A stretch of DNA of 64,000 nt from Isoetes taiwanensis (Eukaryota > Streptophyta > Lycopodiopsida > Isoetales > Isoetaceae). Shown here piece by piece: positions 24,651 to 36,300 of this stretch. Below the pieces are notes generated by a model that searched no databases, was not told where the DNA came from, and worked only from the letters and a program-made list of their open reading frames with translations. Where the stretch lies: NCBI GenBank assembly GCA_021234155.1, contig JAJEKV010000014.1:9443563-9507562 (forward strand), read 5' to 3'. Numbering within the stretch: the stretch's first letter is position 1; each line of letters opens with the position of its first letter. A program made the translations under genes and the position numbers.

Positions 24651-26700
24651 AAGATGAGCCTTTGAATGTACTTCAAAACGGGACAACTATAAACAAGACC
24701 TTGGCGAGTGGATAGGGTTCACGGATTACAAGGGCCGTGAAAGTGATTCGGAGTGAAAATAAATTCAAGGCTAGCACGTCAACCAATGATAGTGAAATGG
24801 TTTGTTCATGATATAAATCGATCAAAATTACTAAGTTAAAAAGTCAATGGAATGAAAATAAGGCATGTAATAGTTCTTCCGTAAGATAAGGCATGTAAGA
24901 TATTTTTCGACACCTCTAAAGAGGAAATTATCGAGGTCATACCAGGCGCCAATAGATATGTGGACTAATTTAGGCTACGAGATATAGATCCTTCTAACGA
25001 AGGGCGAGGTTCAAAACAGTGGATTGCGGTGGCGAGGGATTGCCGAGCCATACGTTTCATTCGAATGGTTTAAGTGGAAAGTTGGTTGGTTAAAAGTTTC
25101 TTAACAGCGTATGCTCTGAGATAAATTATGAATAGTGTAACCATTGGCTTTAAAGATTATAATGTTGGTGTAGTTTTGTTTACACAACAATGGAGATATA
25201 ACCGAAGTGGTATGTCGGCGGAACAATATGGCATCTAGAATGGAATCCGATGGGCTATATAACATAGAAGTGTTTCTGGGGAGGGACTTTTAAACTGTGG
25301 TTTTCCCCGGAAGGAAAAAATTAAACATTTCGAAAGAAGTGTTGGGAATTTGTAGTACATTTAGTATGGCGCAATGGTTTCAAGCACGATTTTGTGTAAT
25401 TATTACTACCAGGATTTTGTGCACGATGAATAAAATCTTCTATTATTATGAACATTGGAATAGTTCCTCAAATTGAAAGGCCCGAACATCGATCAACAAT
25501 TTAAAGTCATCTTTTCGTTGGAGAAATGCTTTTGAGTTAAAATAAAAGTCTGATAGTTGGGAGTTAGTTTGCTTATTAACTGAAATTCCTCAAATTGATC
25601 ATTTAAAGGGGAATTATAGAATTCTTGGTTGGGATTCCTGAATTTTTTGTGGAAATTTGAAATATAAAAGTCGTGGGGATGTGGATAGAAATCATATAAA
25701 TATTTGCTTTGAATCAATGGAATTAACATGACATCTTGCAAATTTGATGTACAACAAAAACTGGGAAGGAGGGGAGGGAAAAATAAAAGGTTTAGAGGGA
25801 TAAATTTGGAAGATACACCAATTCTGAAGTGGAGACTAGTAAGGGTAAGACAAAAGGAGATTGATTTGATTTGGTTTAAGTCGATGGATGTAATTTTTCG
25901 ATAGGTAATTGTGGTTGTGCAAACATGCCTAACAAAATTACATTAATGCATCCCAAGGCCCAAAATTAGGTAATGCAGGTGGTGGAAAAGGGCACTATAC
26001 CGCACTGGATGTCTGAAGTTTAAGTATCGTGGAATCTTATAAAATATTATCGGGCCGATCTGAAGCGATAGTGATGTGCCAAAAGAGGATGAGGAGGATA
26101 TAGCAAACCAGTTTGTGAATGTTGAACAAGCTAAGAACTATTTCTTGAATTGATGATCAAGTCTTGGATGTATGTGGCAATCGCTTATTTATGGGAATGA
26201 TAAGTAGTAAAGATGGACAAATTAATGATGAATTCTTTATTCTAGAAAGGGATGGATTGTGTGACATCTTATTCCGCGAGTGGTCAGCGGCAACTCCTGG
26301 AGAGGCGTGTTAATACCTCTGCGGAGATGGAAACGCACATAAGAAAAAATACATAAAATGAGGAATTCTAGAGTTATTTGATCTTAGTGGAAAAAAAGTA
26401 CCATTGAAACATATTTTATGTGTTTCTAGTCTATTAGGAATCTTATATCAATAATCTATTAATATGCCAAAGGGCTAAAAATGTTATATTTGATAAATTT
26501 GGATTGTAATATCTTGTTGAATAATGAGTTAAGTTCATTGGGAAGCGTGTTGGATGGGACAAATTTGGGATAAATTAAAATGATATTCCTTCCATGAATG
26601 TAGTTAATTGTCCATCTATAAGGGGACCTGTAACAGAAAGGTTGTGTCGTCGGAATTTTAAAAGGGCCGTTAATAGTGATTAAAAATGGGTGGATATGCA
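24651..26700 (+). mobile_element. Copia-like gag/protease remnant, second copy
   Basis: Collinear with 18700-20700 (for example atggaatgaaaataaggcatgtaa at 24847 and 18817). Heavily degraded. No intact motif was found. Confidence 0.4.
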
Positions 26701-28985
26701 TTGGGAAGGAACTTCGTCAACATGGATCAAAAATGGGCCCAGATTTGGATCAGCGGAATCTCAAATAAATTGTAGGCTTTGTGGCTATGAGACGCATACT
26801 TATGGGTAAAAAGTTAAGTAAATTGATTTGATTTGGTTTGTAATTTTGATTTTATGTGGAATAAAAATTAAATTATTATACCGATGGATGCTTCCATTTT
26901 TGAGAGAAGGGTAATTGTCCTTCTTATAGGCTAACAAAATTACCGGTTGCTCTAAACTACATTAGGTACAAAATTAATTTGTCATACGGTTGCCAAAAAC
27001 ACCATAGTGGACCGGTTGGGTAGTTTAGTAACTGCAGTGGAATTGTTGTAAAATATTATGCTCCTTGGAGATACAAGCGATAAAGATATTGCCATGGAGT
27101 AGTTTACATATCCATAAACTATTGTGGAAATGCATATCAAGTGTAACTATTTCTTGAATTCTGAGAACCTTGGATGTATGGGGCAATGCGCCTTGAGGAA
27201 AGGGATGGGTCCTGGGGGAGGCGTCTTTGGAAGATTACGAGGGCGATCTTCTTTAAGAAGGGATGGATTGATCTGATATCATGTCATGCGGGGGAGTGGT
27301 CCGCGGCGCCTTGAGGGGTTAGAAATTAACAAAAAATATGGGAAAGTATGGCCAAACTTACTTTATGGGCAAGGAACAATATCATGAGACATGGGCATAG
27401 TTATGAATTATTGAACAATAAAGGACCGTTGACTTTGTGGGGGTTAAGATTTGATAAAAGGTCGTGGAGAAAAAATATCAATCTTTAATGCCAAAAGGAT
27501 TTGCTAAAAGATGGTCCAACGCTTGGATTTAAAGTGATATTGTCTTTAATACTTTCTAATAAACCTAAGCGCTTTAAAAAAAAAAAAAAAAAATTGGATA
27601 TTAGTGATGAGGAAGGGTTTTTCATGGAAAAGTGTAATTTTTAAGCGGCAAGTATAAAGGGGAGCGACCTGTAACAGGAGAACAGGTTTACGGAACACAA
27701 GGGGCCATGAAATGGAGTGATTCTTGAAGTTGAGAACCCAGAATGCATGGTGTCTGGCGATACCAAGATTTCGGATGGTCCAAAGCTTTTAGTCGATTTC
27801 TGCCCGAAACCGTCGATTTTTAATAGGTTTTGCCATGCTTTCCAGTGGCCTTAGCGTCATTAGATCTGCCCATATATTCTTGTGAAATCGGGAATCATGG
27901 CGCTCCATTGAAGAGATTTAGGATAGAGTTCTTTGTACAAAATCAATTTATAAGCCAGTCTATTTGTTGTATTCTTCTGAGGGCGCACAAGACTACTTCC
28001 ATATCCGTAAAACCCGATGAGTTGCTTCAAAAGGAAGATGATCCTTTCCTTTGAATTCGATGTGCGGGTTATCTCTTGCTCTAAGAATACGTGTCTTCAT
28101 GGAAGCATAAGCTAAGTGAATAGCCATACCGATTGCCATGGCTTTAGTTTCAATTCCGGTGCGAATTGCCGATCATTAAAATAAGGTTGGGTAAAGTTAA
28201 AACCTCTGCGCCCGGAAAAATCCTATTTTATGCAATCACGTTTTTAGATGCTCCTTTTGATTCCTGAAAATCTGATAAAGATCTTGGCTTGCCAAAGTGG
28301 TTTCCTCCACTCAATTTTTTCCTTTGCAAAAATAAATGAATGTCCTTCCCAATGTAACGGAGTAATTTCTTGTTCATTCTTATCCGGGGAACCTTAGGAA
28401 ATGTATGGTTTAATCCAAGCGCTTGAGAAAGGATATGCTATGTCTTGAAGGAATCTTTTTTGGAAGATTGGGGCGATTGTCTTCTTTAAGAAGGGATGGA
28501 TTGACAAAGCTCTTGAGGTTGATTTAAATTTGCTCTTACCGGGGGACTTAAGTCAACCGGTTTGCAAACGTTATATGAGCGAAATTTTTGCGAAATATGT
28601 GAAAACCATTCTTTGCTTTGCAAAAAACGAACAATATCATGAGACATGTTGTGCATTTCTTGTGAAGATGAATAAGTGGACGATAAAGGACCGACTTTGG
28701 TGACATTTATTGGGGTTGGGATTCCCCAAAGATGGCCCTTCCCCATTGCTTGCTTTAAAGAGACAATATCGTCTTTAAATTCTCGAGTTGTTTTTAGCGC
28801 AACCTATCTCCATGACAATATATGGGACAATGGTTTTTAGCGGATATTATTAAAGATTGATGTAACCGGATCATGATCCTTGATCTGATAAAGATATTGT
28901 TGAGTAGTTTACGTTTTTCCATAAACTATTGAATCTAAATTATCCACTGGATGGTGTGCGGGAGAATGAGATACTACGCCGCATT
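26701..28985. other. Scrambled repeat sequence, unidentified
   Basis: AT-rich, with repeated words shared with 22860-26700 and within itself (caataaaggaccg near 27420 and 28685; aagaagggatggattga near 27255 and 28487). An A run of about 18 lies near 27578. No domain was recognised on either strand. Confidence 0.3.
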
Positions 28986-31785
28986 GCGTGGGGCCGAGTC
29001 AAGAGGGCGCTCGAGGAGGACAAAGGGTGAAAAGGGGATCACACAGCAGGAAGGGACATCAATTGTCGAATATTCTTTAGAAGGCGGCCGGAAAAAAATC
29101 GCGACCTCAATGTAGATGCTGGCATTGCACGATAGCGCATTCTACATTTTGTGGAGATATTAAAAACAAGCTACTTTTTTAGCATTTCTCCGGTTTTCGG
29201 GAAAAGAGATATCCCTACACTTGGAGGATGTCGTGCCGGTAAAGGTATCATGCAAAGGTGTCGGCGGATAAAAGCGGGTGTTCTGGCTTCCACTTACAAA
29301 GCGGGATCTTGAGGAAACGCGCAGTCCCTCATAAGTGCCACGATGCGGGCGACATTCTGGTAAGGTTCTTCAAAGAATCTTGGGAATGGGTGGGGATTCA
29401 ATGATCGGAGATATCAAGATTTTCGCTAGATTATAGACTCAACAAGGCGCATCGTTAATATCTTGAGAAGGTGAAGGAGCCATCTACCATTTTACGATTG
29501 GCTCAATTGCAACCCCATTAAATGCTCCAAATGTCAGCGAAAGGCCCTCTAAGCTTAGGCTGAAGTTGTCTGAAGGAGGCTATTAGTCCCATGCGGTCGG
29601 CTTCATCAGGTAGACACATTCTTAATAATGTAGCGTGAATTGGCATTCATTGAAACATAACAAGTTCGATGGATAGTGTACTTGAAGCTGGATTTTATAA
29701 ATGTCTATATTAGTGTTCTTTGGGATTTTTACGAAGGGATGATGTTAGCCTTTGGGTGTGGTAAAGCTTTTCACGGTAGCTCTGCTCAGTTCTTATTGCG
29801 TCCAGCTAGAGCCACCATCCTCGTCGCCAAGTCATCGCCCGATCTTTTAGTGTGGGGCGTGGAGTTAGCGGGGATGCTCTTTGAAGCCCTTCCTATTCAC
29901 CATTGTTCGCGGAAGCCCTCTGGAGTTGTTGAGCTTCGGCGTGAGGCCGGGTATTCTGAAGGGGTTAGGGATTGTGACCAGATCACAATGATTAATCGAT
30001 GCGCTGATGACTCCTTTCTTTTCCCTCTGGTGATGAAAGGAATGCGGTAAATACAGAAAAGAGCTTAAGGCACATTCTCCTTCTTAGCGGTACCTCATAA
30101 GATTGGATGAAATACTTTCATTGGCGTAGTATGACAATGAATATGCCGCCGTTGGTAATCTACTACAATTTCCTTGGCCAGAGAGCGCGTGCGGTACATG
30201 CTCTAGGCTCTTGGGTATCTACATTCGGCATTGACGAGGCGGTTAGGAGGATATTTTGGTGGGGCTACATCGACACCTTAATTGGTGAAAGGCTTTCATA
30301 GCGGCCGGAAGTCCGCGATGCGAAGCCCGTTTATGCTTCAACTCATATTTTACATGGCGTCTATCATTACGTTAGAAAGAAAGGATTCAAAAATTTCCTG
30401 TAGTTCGTAACCATTATGGGAGGCAATGAGGAAGGTAAGTGCGTCAAGGTTGCCTGGTGGAAATCGTCGCCCAAAGGTGCGGGTAGCCTCGGCTTTCTTA
30501 TACCTCTCCATAGCAAGGTCTGATTTTCAAGTTCATCGCTGCGGTTCTCCGCCGAGGAGATAAACTTTCGCCGGGCATGTCTTTACTTCATCGATTCGTT
30601 GTCTCATTAAGCTAGTTTTCCATAAAGCGTCGTATGCAATGCGGCTTTCTTAGGCGTTATTGCGGATATCGGTAGGTATGTTAATCTCTCCCTTTACGAA
30701 GGGGCTCTGGCGAGGGGCGAGGATTCACCTAACATTTCTGCGATTGATGCTTGGGTTGTATTGATTAGAGTCATCGCCATGGTGGATCAATTTCGGTCCA
30801 TTGCATCACCTTATGCCGGTGTTAGCGACATTAAATGAATCCTCGAGTCCAGCGAGATGGACAGGGTCTTGATAGTGGGGATTGGCATATCGGCCAGGCC
30901 GGTAGCACCAGCAGCTTTTAAGCCCACGAGGAACCAGCAGGGAGCGGGATTGTACGCACTGGCCCGTGGTGGCGTATAATACTGCATACCCGAACTCCGG
31001 ACGTGTCGAGGAAGAGTGTGGAGTTATATCAAAAGTTGACCTCAAATTTAAAATTAAAGTCGACAGACTTTTAGCGAACCGGGGATGAAACGCCTCCCCT
31101 CGAACTGGCTAGAGTCTCGAGTCTTGGGAGATGGCCGGGGCAACATCACGGGAGATGGGTGTGGAACCCAATCTACGCCCCAAAGACCGTGTTGTTGTGG
31201 CCGGATGATACACCAGTCCACGAGGAGGTGAATCATTGGGTTCACCGAGGATCAATCAGTTGTCGGCGGACGGGTGTTCAATGTGTGAGGGTGCTGTCTT
31301 GAGACAGAACCGCGTATGTTTCTCTTGCGGAATCAAGACCCGCGTAGTGGGCCCCAGCGCCCTCTTTCACACCTCTCTCAGTAGTCAAGGGTTCTTTTGG
31401 GGTGTATCCTCGTGGGTGGTCCCAATTTTAGTCGGCCTTCCATTTGTATAAGGCTTGGCTATAGTGGCTCATTTAGGCGGCCCGGCCGCATGAGGGTGTT
31501 CGGGAATGAAGGGGGTGCAACCCGGTGTTTTGATCTACCGCCCAATTGGGTATAAATTATATTTTTTCTACCTTGCGTCCCTTCGAAAAAAAGCGTTTCA
31601 AAGGCATTTGTCGGGAAAGGACCCTCCTCATTGTAGAAGCCGGACAATGGCGGGTTTGTTTTCACGAAGTGGTGGTAGGTAGGTCTACTGCGGTTCTTTC
31701 TCGCTCGGCGTGGTTGCTTGAAGGGAGGGAGTACCCCGATATCGCTCTTCTTATCTTTACTAATATTAATTAATTTGATCCTTCA
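28986..31785. other. GC-richer segment with no identified gene
   Basis: Clearly higher GC than both neighbours. Open frames are moderate (124 codons at 29676-30050; 79 codons minus at 30806-31045), with no start context, splice signals or motif I recognise. Closely spaced frame changes suggest a degraded or noisy copy of a larger repeat. A plant transposon protein or foreign DNA are both possible. Confidence 0.3.
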
Positions 31786-31789
31786 AAAA

Positions 31790-32699
31790 GAAAAAGAAAA
31801 AAAGAGATATAGTGTGTGTTTAATAGTTATGGTGTGTGTTTATATGTAGTTTGCATTATGAAAGCTATGAGAATTGTCAAGGATAAGTTTGTATATAATA
31901 TCAATATGTTTGTGCTTTAATTAATGATGTGTTGATATGAAGTATAATAGTACTTACTTTTATGTGCATTGGGTAATCCAGTCAGTTGTGTGGTGGTGAA
32001 TTGATGAGTTGTGTGGTAAGAATTATCTGAATGTTATGATATATTCAAGGTTATGAAGCATCTATAAGGTCTTGAGAGCACAGTCTTGGTCACGATTCTG
32101 GTTATGCTTCTGATATTTATAGAAGGCATTGAGCATAATTATGGTATGGTTCGTGTTTATGATAATAATTTGATTTATGCAGATTCAGGTTTTCATGTGG
32201 TTCAAGTATTATTTAAATTTTCTTGGTTATGACAAAGTTTTATTAGCGTTATTGAACATGGTTGCACTCATGGTAATTGTATTAGTATCTCAATAGGAGA
32301 TCATTAGTCATCAATTGATCTATACTTACAACATATTAACTTTATTGATGTGTATATTCTTGCATATGTATAAGTACAGATTGAACAGGTTATAGTGTCA
32401 TTGTGACTTGGCTGAAGTTGCGCAAATATAGACTTGGAGGAAGTATCTTAGTTCAATTGGAGCAGAGTACTTGGAGTTTACAATTTAAAAGTAAAGTATT
32501 TGGAGCAACAACTTAGAAGTAGAGTATTTTGGAGCAAATTATTTGGAGTTTATAAGTTAAAAGCGAAGTCTTGGAGCAAAGCATTTGAAGTTTTGAAGCA
32601 AAGTATTTGGAGCTCAATTTTGAAGAGTGCCACGGTTTTTCCTTTTGCTTCCCACAAAAGGTTTTAACTTAGGGACATGACCAAGGGTGCAAAGGGGGA
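31790..32699 (+). mobile_element. Degenerate 3' internal part of an LTR retrotransposon
   Basis: This AT-rich stretch leads into the polypurine tract and LTR at 32691-32971. 32410-32620 holds loose repeats of a unit resembling agtatttggagcaa. No coding domain is recognisable. Base quality looks much better here than before about 31770, because short motifs repeat without random single-base indels. Confidence 0.45.
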
Positions 32700-32971
32700 T
32701 GTTTTGGTGTGTGTCCTTGGTCCTTCCGGAAATTGTATATGGCATTTTATATATTGTATTTTTTGGTTCTTTTTTATTGAGAGACCAACATTCTGCGGGG
32801 GGTATTGAGATGCCATTAGCTCTCATTCTAACTTGATGCCTTTCCCTTTGTCCAAGTTTGTCCAAACTTGGACATGTCTTTTATGTACATATATAAGTGT
32901 TCTATTCTATTCAATATATTATTCCTGGTTTTGGGATTATCTTCTTTGTATGCTATTCCTTAGTTTCAACA
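32700..32971 (+). repeat. LTR (3' LTR orientation) directly upstream of OFUT
   Basis: A purine tract (AAAGGGGGA) at 32691-32699 is followed at once by TGTTTTGGTG. The unit closes with TTTCAACA at 32971, giving 272 bp bounded by TG..CA. A TATA-like acatatataag lies near 32887. The layout (polypurine tract then TG) makes it the 3' LTR of a plus-strand retrotransposon. It ends 273 bp before the OFUT start codon, so its promoter could be read into the gene (inference). Confidence 0.75.
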
Positions 32972-33244
32972 AATTCCATGTGGTAAAACAACGGAATAGA
33001 GGCAACTAGTTGCTTCATGCTACGAGCTTAAATTATGTAGGAAATATACGTGTTTACGTGTAGAGTTTGTCCCTCGAGCTTTCAGCGTTTTAAGTAGAAA
33101 TACGTGCGGCACTCTTATTGGAGGAGATGCTGGCCGTCCTTTACGTTCGCATCCTAAAACTCAACTCGTTGACTAACAAGTTGCTAAAAATGTATATATA
33201 TATTTTTCGTTTTATCAAATGTAGGAGCAAGCTATGAAGGTCCA
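32972..33244 (+). promoter_or_regulatory. Presumed 5' flank and leader of OFUT
   Basis: Lies between the LTR end and the OFUT start codon. No plain TATA box is visible here, while the LTR carries one. A candidate splice acceptor (ttttatcaaatgtag) ends at 33223. Promoter activity is inference from position only. Confidence 0.35.
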
Positions 33245-33382
33245 ATGGCTCGCGGTAGACTTCGGTTGTCTATGCCTACCATTCACTTGACGGTTTGCGG
33301 TTTGGCTATGCTGGTGCTGGCGTCTTTATCATTGTTGGCAGCTCGATTTTTGGATTTGGACCATCTCCATGGACGCACTAAG
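33245..33382 (+). CDS. OFUT exon 1: start codon and signal anchor
   Basis: The ATG at 33245 opens 46 codons: a short basic N-terminus (MARGRLRL), a hydrophobic run of about 22 residues rich in L, A and V, then DLDHLHGRTK. This is the usual short cytosolic tail plus membrane anchor of a type II Golgi glycosyltransferase. The donor is AAG|gttcga at 33383 in phase 0, which fits exon 2. The donor is weak, so this exon is less certain than the others. A pyrimidine-rich stretch ending in tag at 33223 could be an acceptor joining an upstream 5' UTR exon. An ATG at 33234 is out of frame and soon hits a stop. Confidence 0.65.
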
Positions 33383-36300
33383 GTTCGATTCATTAACGTG
33401 GATTGAAAAGCATTAAAGGTCATGCTTCGAAGCTCAGGCGTTGGCGAGCCAGTGCAATATAAGAATAGATCTGGCGCCTGCTCAAAAGAAAACATTCTTA
33501 TGTTTTCACTAGCTCTATCCGTCCATAGTTCAGTTTTATGCGCATGAGCATTTTCACATGCCTTGAAGGTCATAATTATTATACAGAGTCCTCGCCTATG
33601 CAAGTTTTTTGAAATGGTTTTGGCGACTGTCCTTTTAGTAACACTTCTGCGCTTCCTAATTTAAGCTGATAAGATGCATGCACAGATCCTAATATATTGC
33701 ATTTTTCATGTCAGCAAGTGAAAATGAATCCTTCCCAACTATTACCACAGGATTTAAGAGATGTGCCGGTAAGAGTTTTCAATTGTCTTACAGATTGTTA
33801 CAGCAGATGTTTTCTAAGTGTTTTTATGTTACATTTTATCTATATACAACATCTGTTGATGTTATCCATATTTTAACCGTTGGAGGCTACTTGATTCATA
33901 CTAAAGATTGCTCTAAAGATGGGTTCTACATATTTCCAGTGGCAGACTAACTCTACTTCAGACATTATGCGGAGCTTTCAATCTGCAGAGAGTTATTATG
34001 GATGTATTGTTCCAGATAAAACTTTCCCAGGTTCTTAACCTTAACCCTCTAATGGAAGTTGAGATCAGATTTGCTTGTCAGAATTGTGCCTACCCATGAA
34101 CAGTAGGTTTGGAAATGGCTCATGAGAATCTAAAAAACTTCATAATAGACCTGACTAAATCATGTTTTTCCCTCAATTCTAGCTCCCGCATCAAATAGCA
34201 GTGGATTTTTGCTCATCCAAGCTAGTGGTGGTCTTAATCAGCAGAGGATTGGTGTAAGTACGAGTTATTCTTTATGTTGCATTGCAAGAATGTTCACCAA
34301 ACGTCATTTCTTGAAGTATGGCCAAGAAAATAGGTTCACGTGGTTAAGGTGTTGAAAGCAAAATCTATCTTATGTCATGAAATTGTAAAATGATAACCTT
34401 TTTTTGAAAACCAACATCAATTTTAATCCATGTTTGATAGAATGTTTATGGCTTATATATCTACTTTGATTCTTATTTATCTCTACACATAATCATCAGC
34501 TTCTTCTTTACCAGTCTGTCAGTCATAAGGAGTAAACTAATGGCAAGGCAGAATGATAACTGAACCTTCAAATGGATAGCAGAGACAAGGGGCTAACAGA
34601 ATGGCTGATATTTTTGTGCTATATATGGCCAGTGGGATAAAGAAAGAAAGATTCTATTAATCGTTGCTGGATCCATATATATGATATCATCTAAAAACAA
34701 ATATGATCCATATAGAAGAAAAATTTCATCTAGAAACATGCATTTGAAAATTAAAAATCAAAATGCATAAGATGATTCATATTTTCTGTGGACATGATTG
34801 CCTCGGAGAAGGAAAAGTTATCTCCATTTGCACAGTATATCCTTGCTTAAAATCCATATGAGCATGTTGATTGACGTAGGAAAAGTTTTATCCATCTCAT
34901 GTTGGGTTGGAGATAAAGTGCCAAGGGATGCGGCTTCGAGGAAGATACATATTACCTACCTCATATCTCATAGTACACTGAAATTGTGAACATGAGGTGT
35001 CATGTGGCATAGTGTGCTCTTGGGAGAGAATCCGTAGGTGTAGCATCTCATCCTTCTAGAGATTTGCCATTTAAAAGGAAATTTTTGCAAGGAGAACTTT
35101 CTAAGCATTTCTCCTGATTCTAAGCATTGGCCTTCCGAATAAGGTGAGATTCTCAATGGGGCAGTTTAGTGTGTCCTCTCATCAGCTGGAGATTGAGCTG
35201 GTGCATGCTTAACATCTTAGCCAAGAGGATACGAAATGTGCGTTATGCAATCAGAAAATGGTGGAGTCAGAAGAGCATTTCATCTTTATCTTCTCAGACA
35301 TCCAACATCCTTACATCAACTCATGAAGTATTATGGCCAAAAATGTGTGTGTATTTGTTCATGAGCTTGCTCGAAAAAGAAGGTGCATCCTCAAAAATAG
35401 AGCCAGCAGTTCAAGTGGCTAAAGAAAACAGAAGTTTCTTCATTCTTTCTTGTTGATGAAGAGTCACAACTTGATTGATTAATGCCGCCCCAAAGAAAAT
35501 AAAGCTGCCTAATACCAAAGGAGTGTCACTAGCGACTTGTAAAAAGTAAGACAGGCGGCAAAATGGAAGCATAAGCTTTCTTCCAGAAGGAAGGAAGGAA
35601 GGGAGGGAGGGAGGGAAGGATCTATGAGACCGTAACACACACAGAATTCAAGACCTCCAGGAGGAAAACCCTCCTGTTATCTAAAATATACAAACAAAAA
35701 TATTAAGTTCACAGGATTTATAGTGAAAATCTAAGAACCTGCTCAGGTAGGGTTTGATGGGGATAGCCCATTCGTTCCTGTGGCTGCCGCAAAGAAAAGG
35801 TGCCAAATGCTGATATTAGAACATTCCTTGGAGCAGCCAGGATGGCAATGGGGATTTGATCATCTTCTAGGGATCTCTCGTTGACTTTTTTTTTTCCTTT
35901 TTTTGATTATTTGTTTCAGTATAAAACTTTTTAGTGACTTGGAGGCTTTAGCCCTCCTTGCAGATCTGTAATTATGCATATTCTTGGTCTCATGGACCCT
36001 ATGGGTCTTTCGTAGATTCTAGTAAACTCTCCTTTCCTCCCTTCCTAATGTTGAATACTTGTTGTATTTATTTGGTTGGATTCTATCGGTCTCCCATAAA
36101 CATTAAAAAACTCTTTCTTTCTTTCAGTCCCTCCGTCCTTCCCTACTATGGTCAAATAATGTTATCCGACCTGCCCATAAAGCTGGTAATCATATGGACC
36201 CATCAAAATATCGGCTAATCATGATTGGGCATGTTATGGCAAAGTTATACGAGCAATAGAGATGATTATCAGTGATTATGCGGAGGAGGGGGGTTTAGAG

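Noticed and set aside
18651-26700. An active gypsy or Copia element with LTRs on both sides
   Set aside because: Pol and gag pieces are repeatedly frameshifted, LTR ends could not be fixed, and gypsy and Copia parts are joined abruptly.
29676-30050. 124-codon ORF as a gene
   Set aside because: No motif, no splice or start context, and neighbouring frames look equally plausible. It lies in the low-quality GC-rich stretch.
33283-33603. 106-codon minus-strand ORF overlapping OFUT exon 1
   Set aside because: No recognisable domain. It lies opposite the signal-anchor exon, whose frame and splice phase fit the OFUT gene better.
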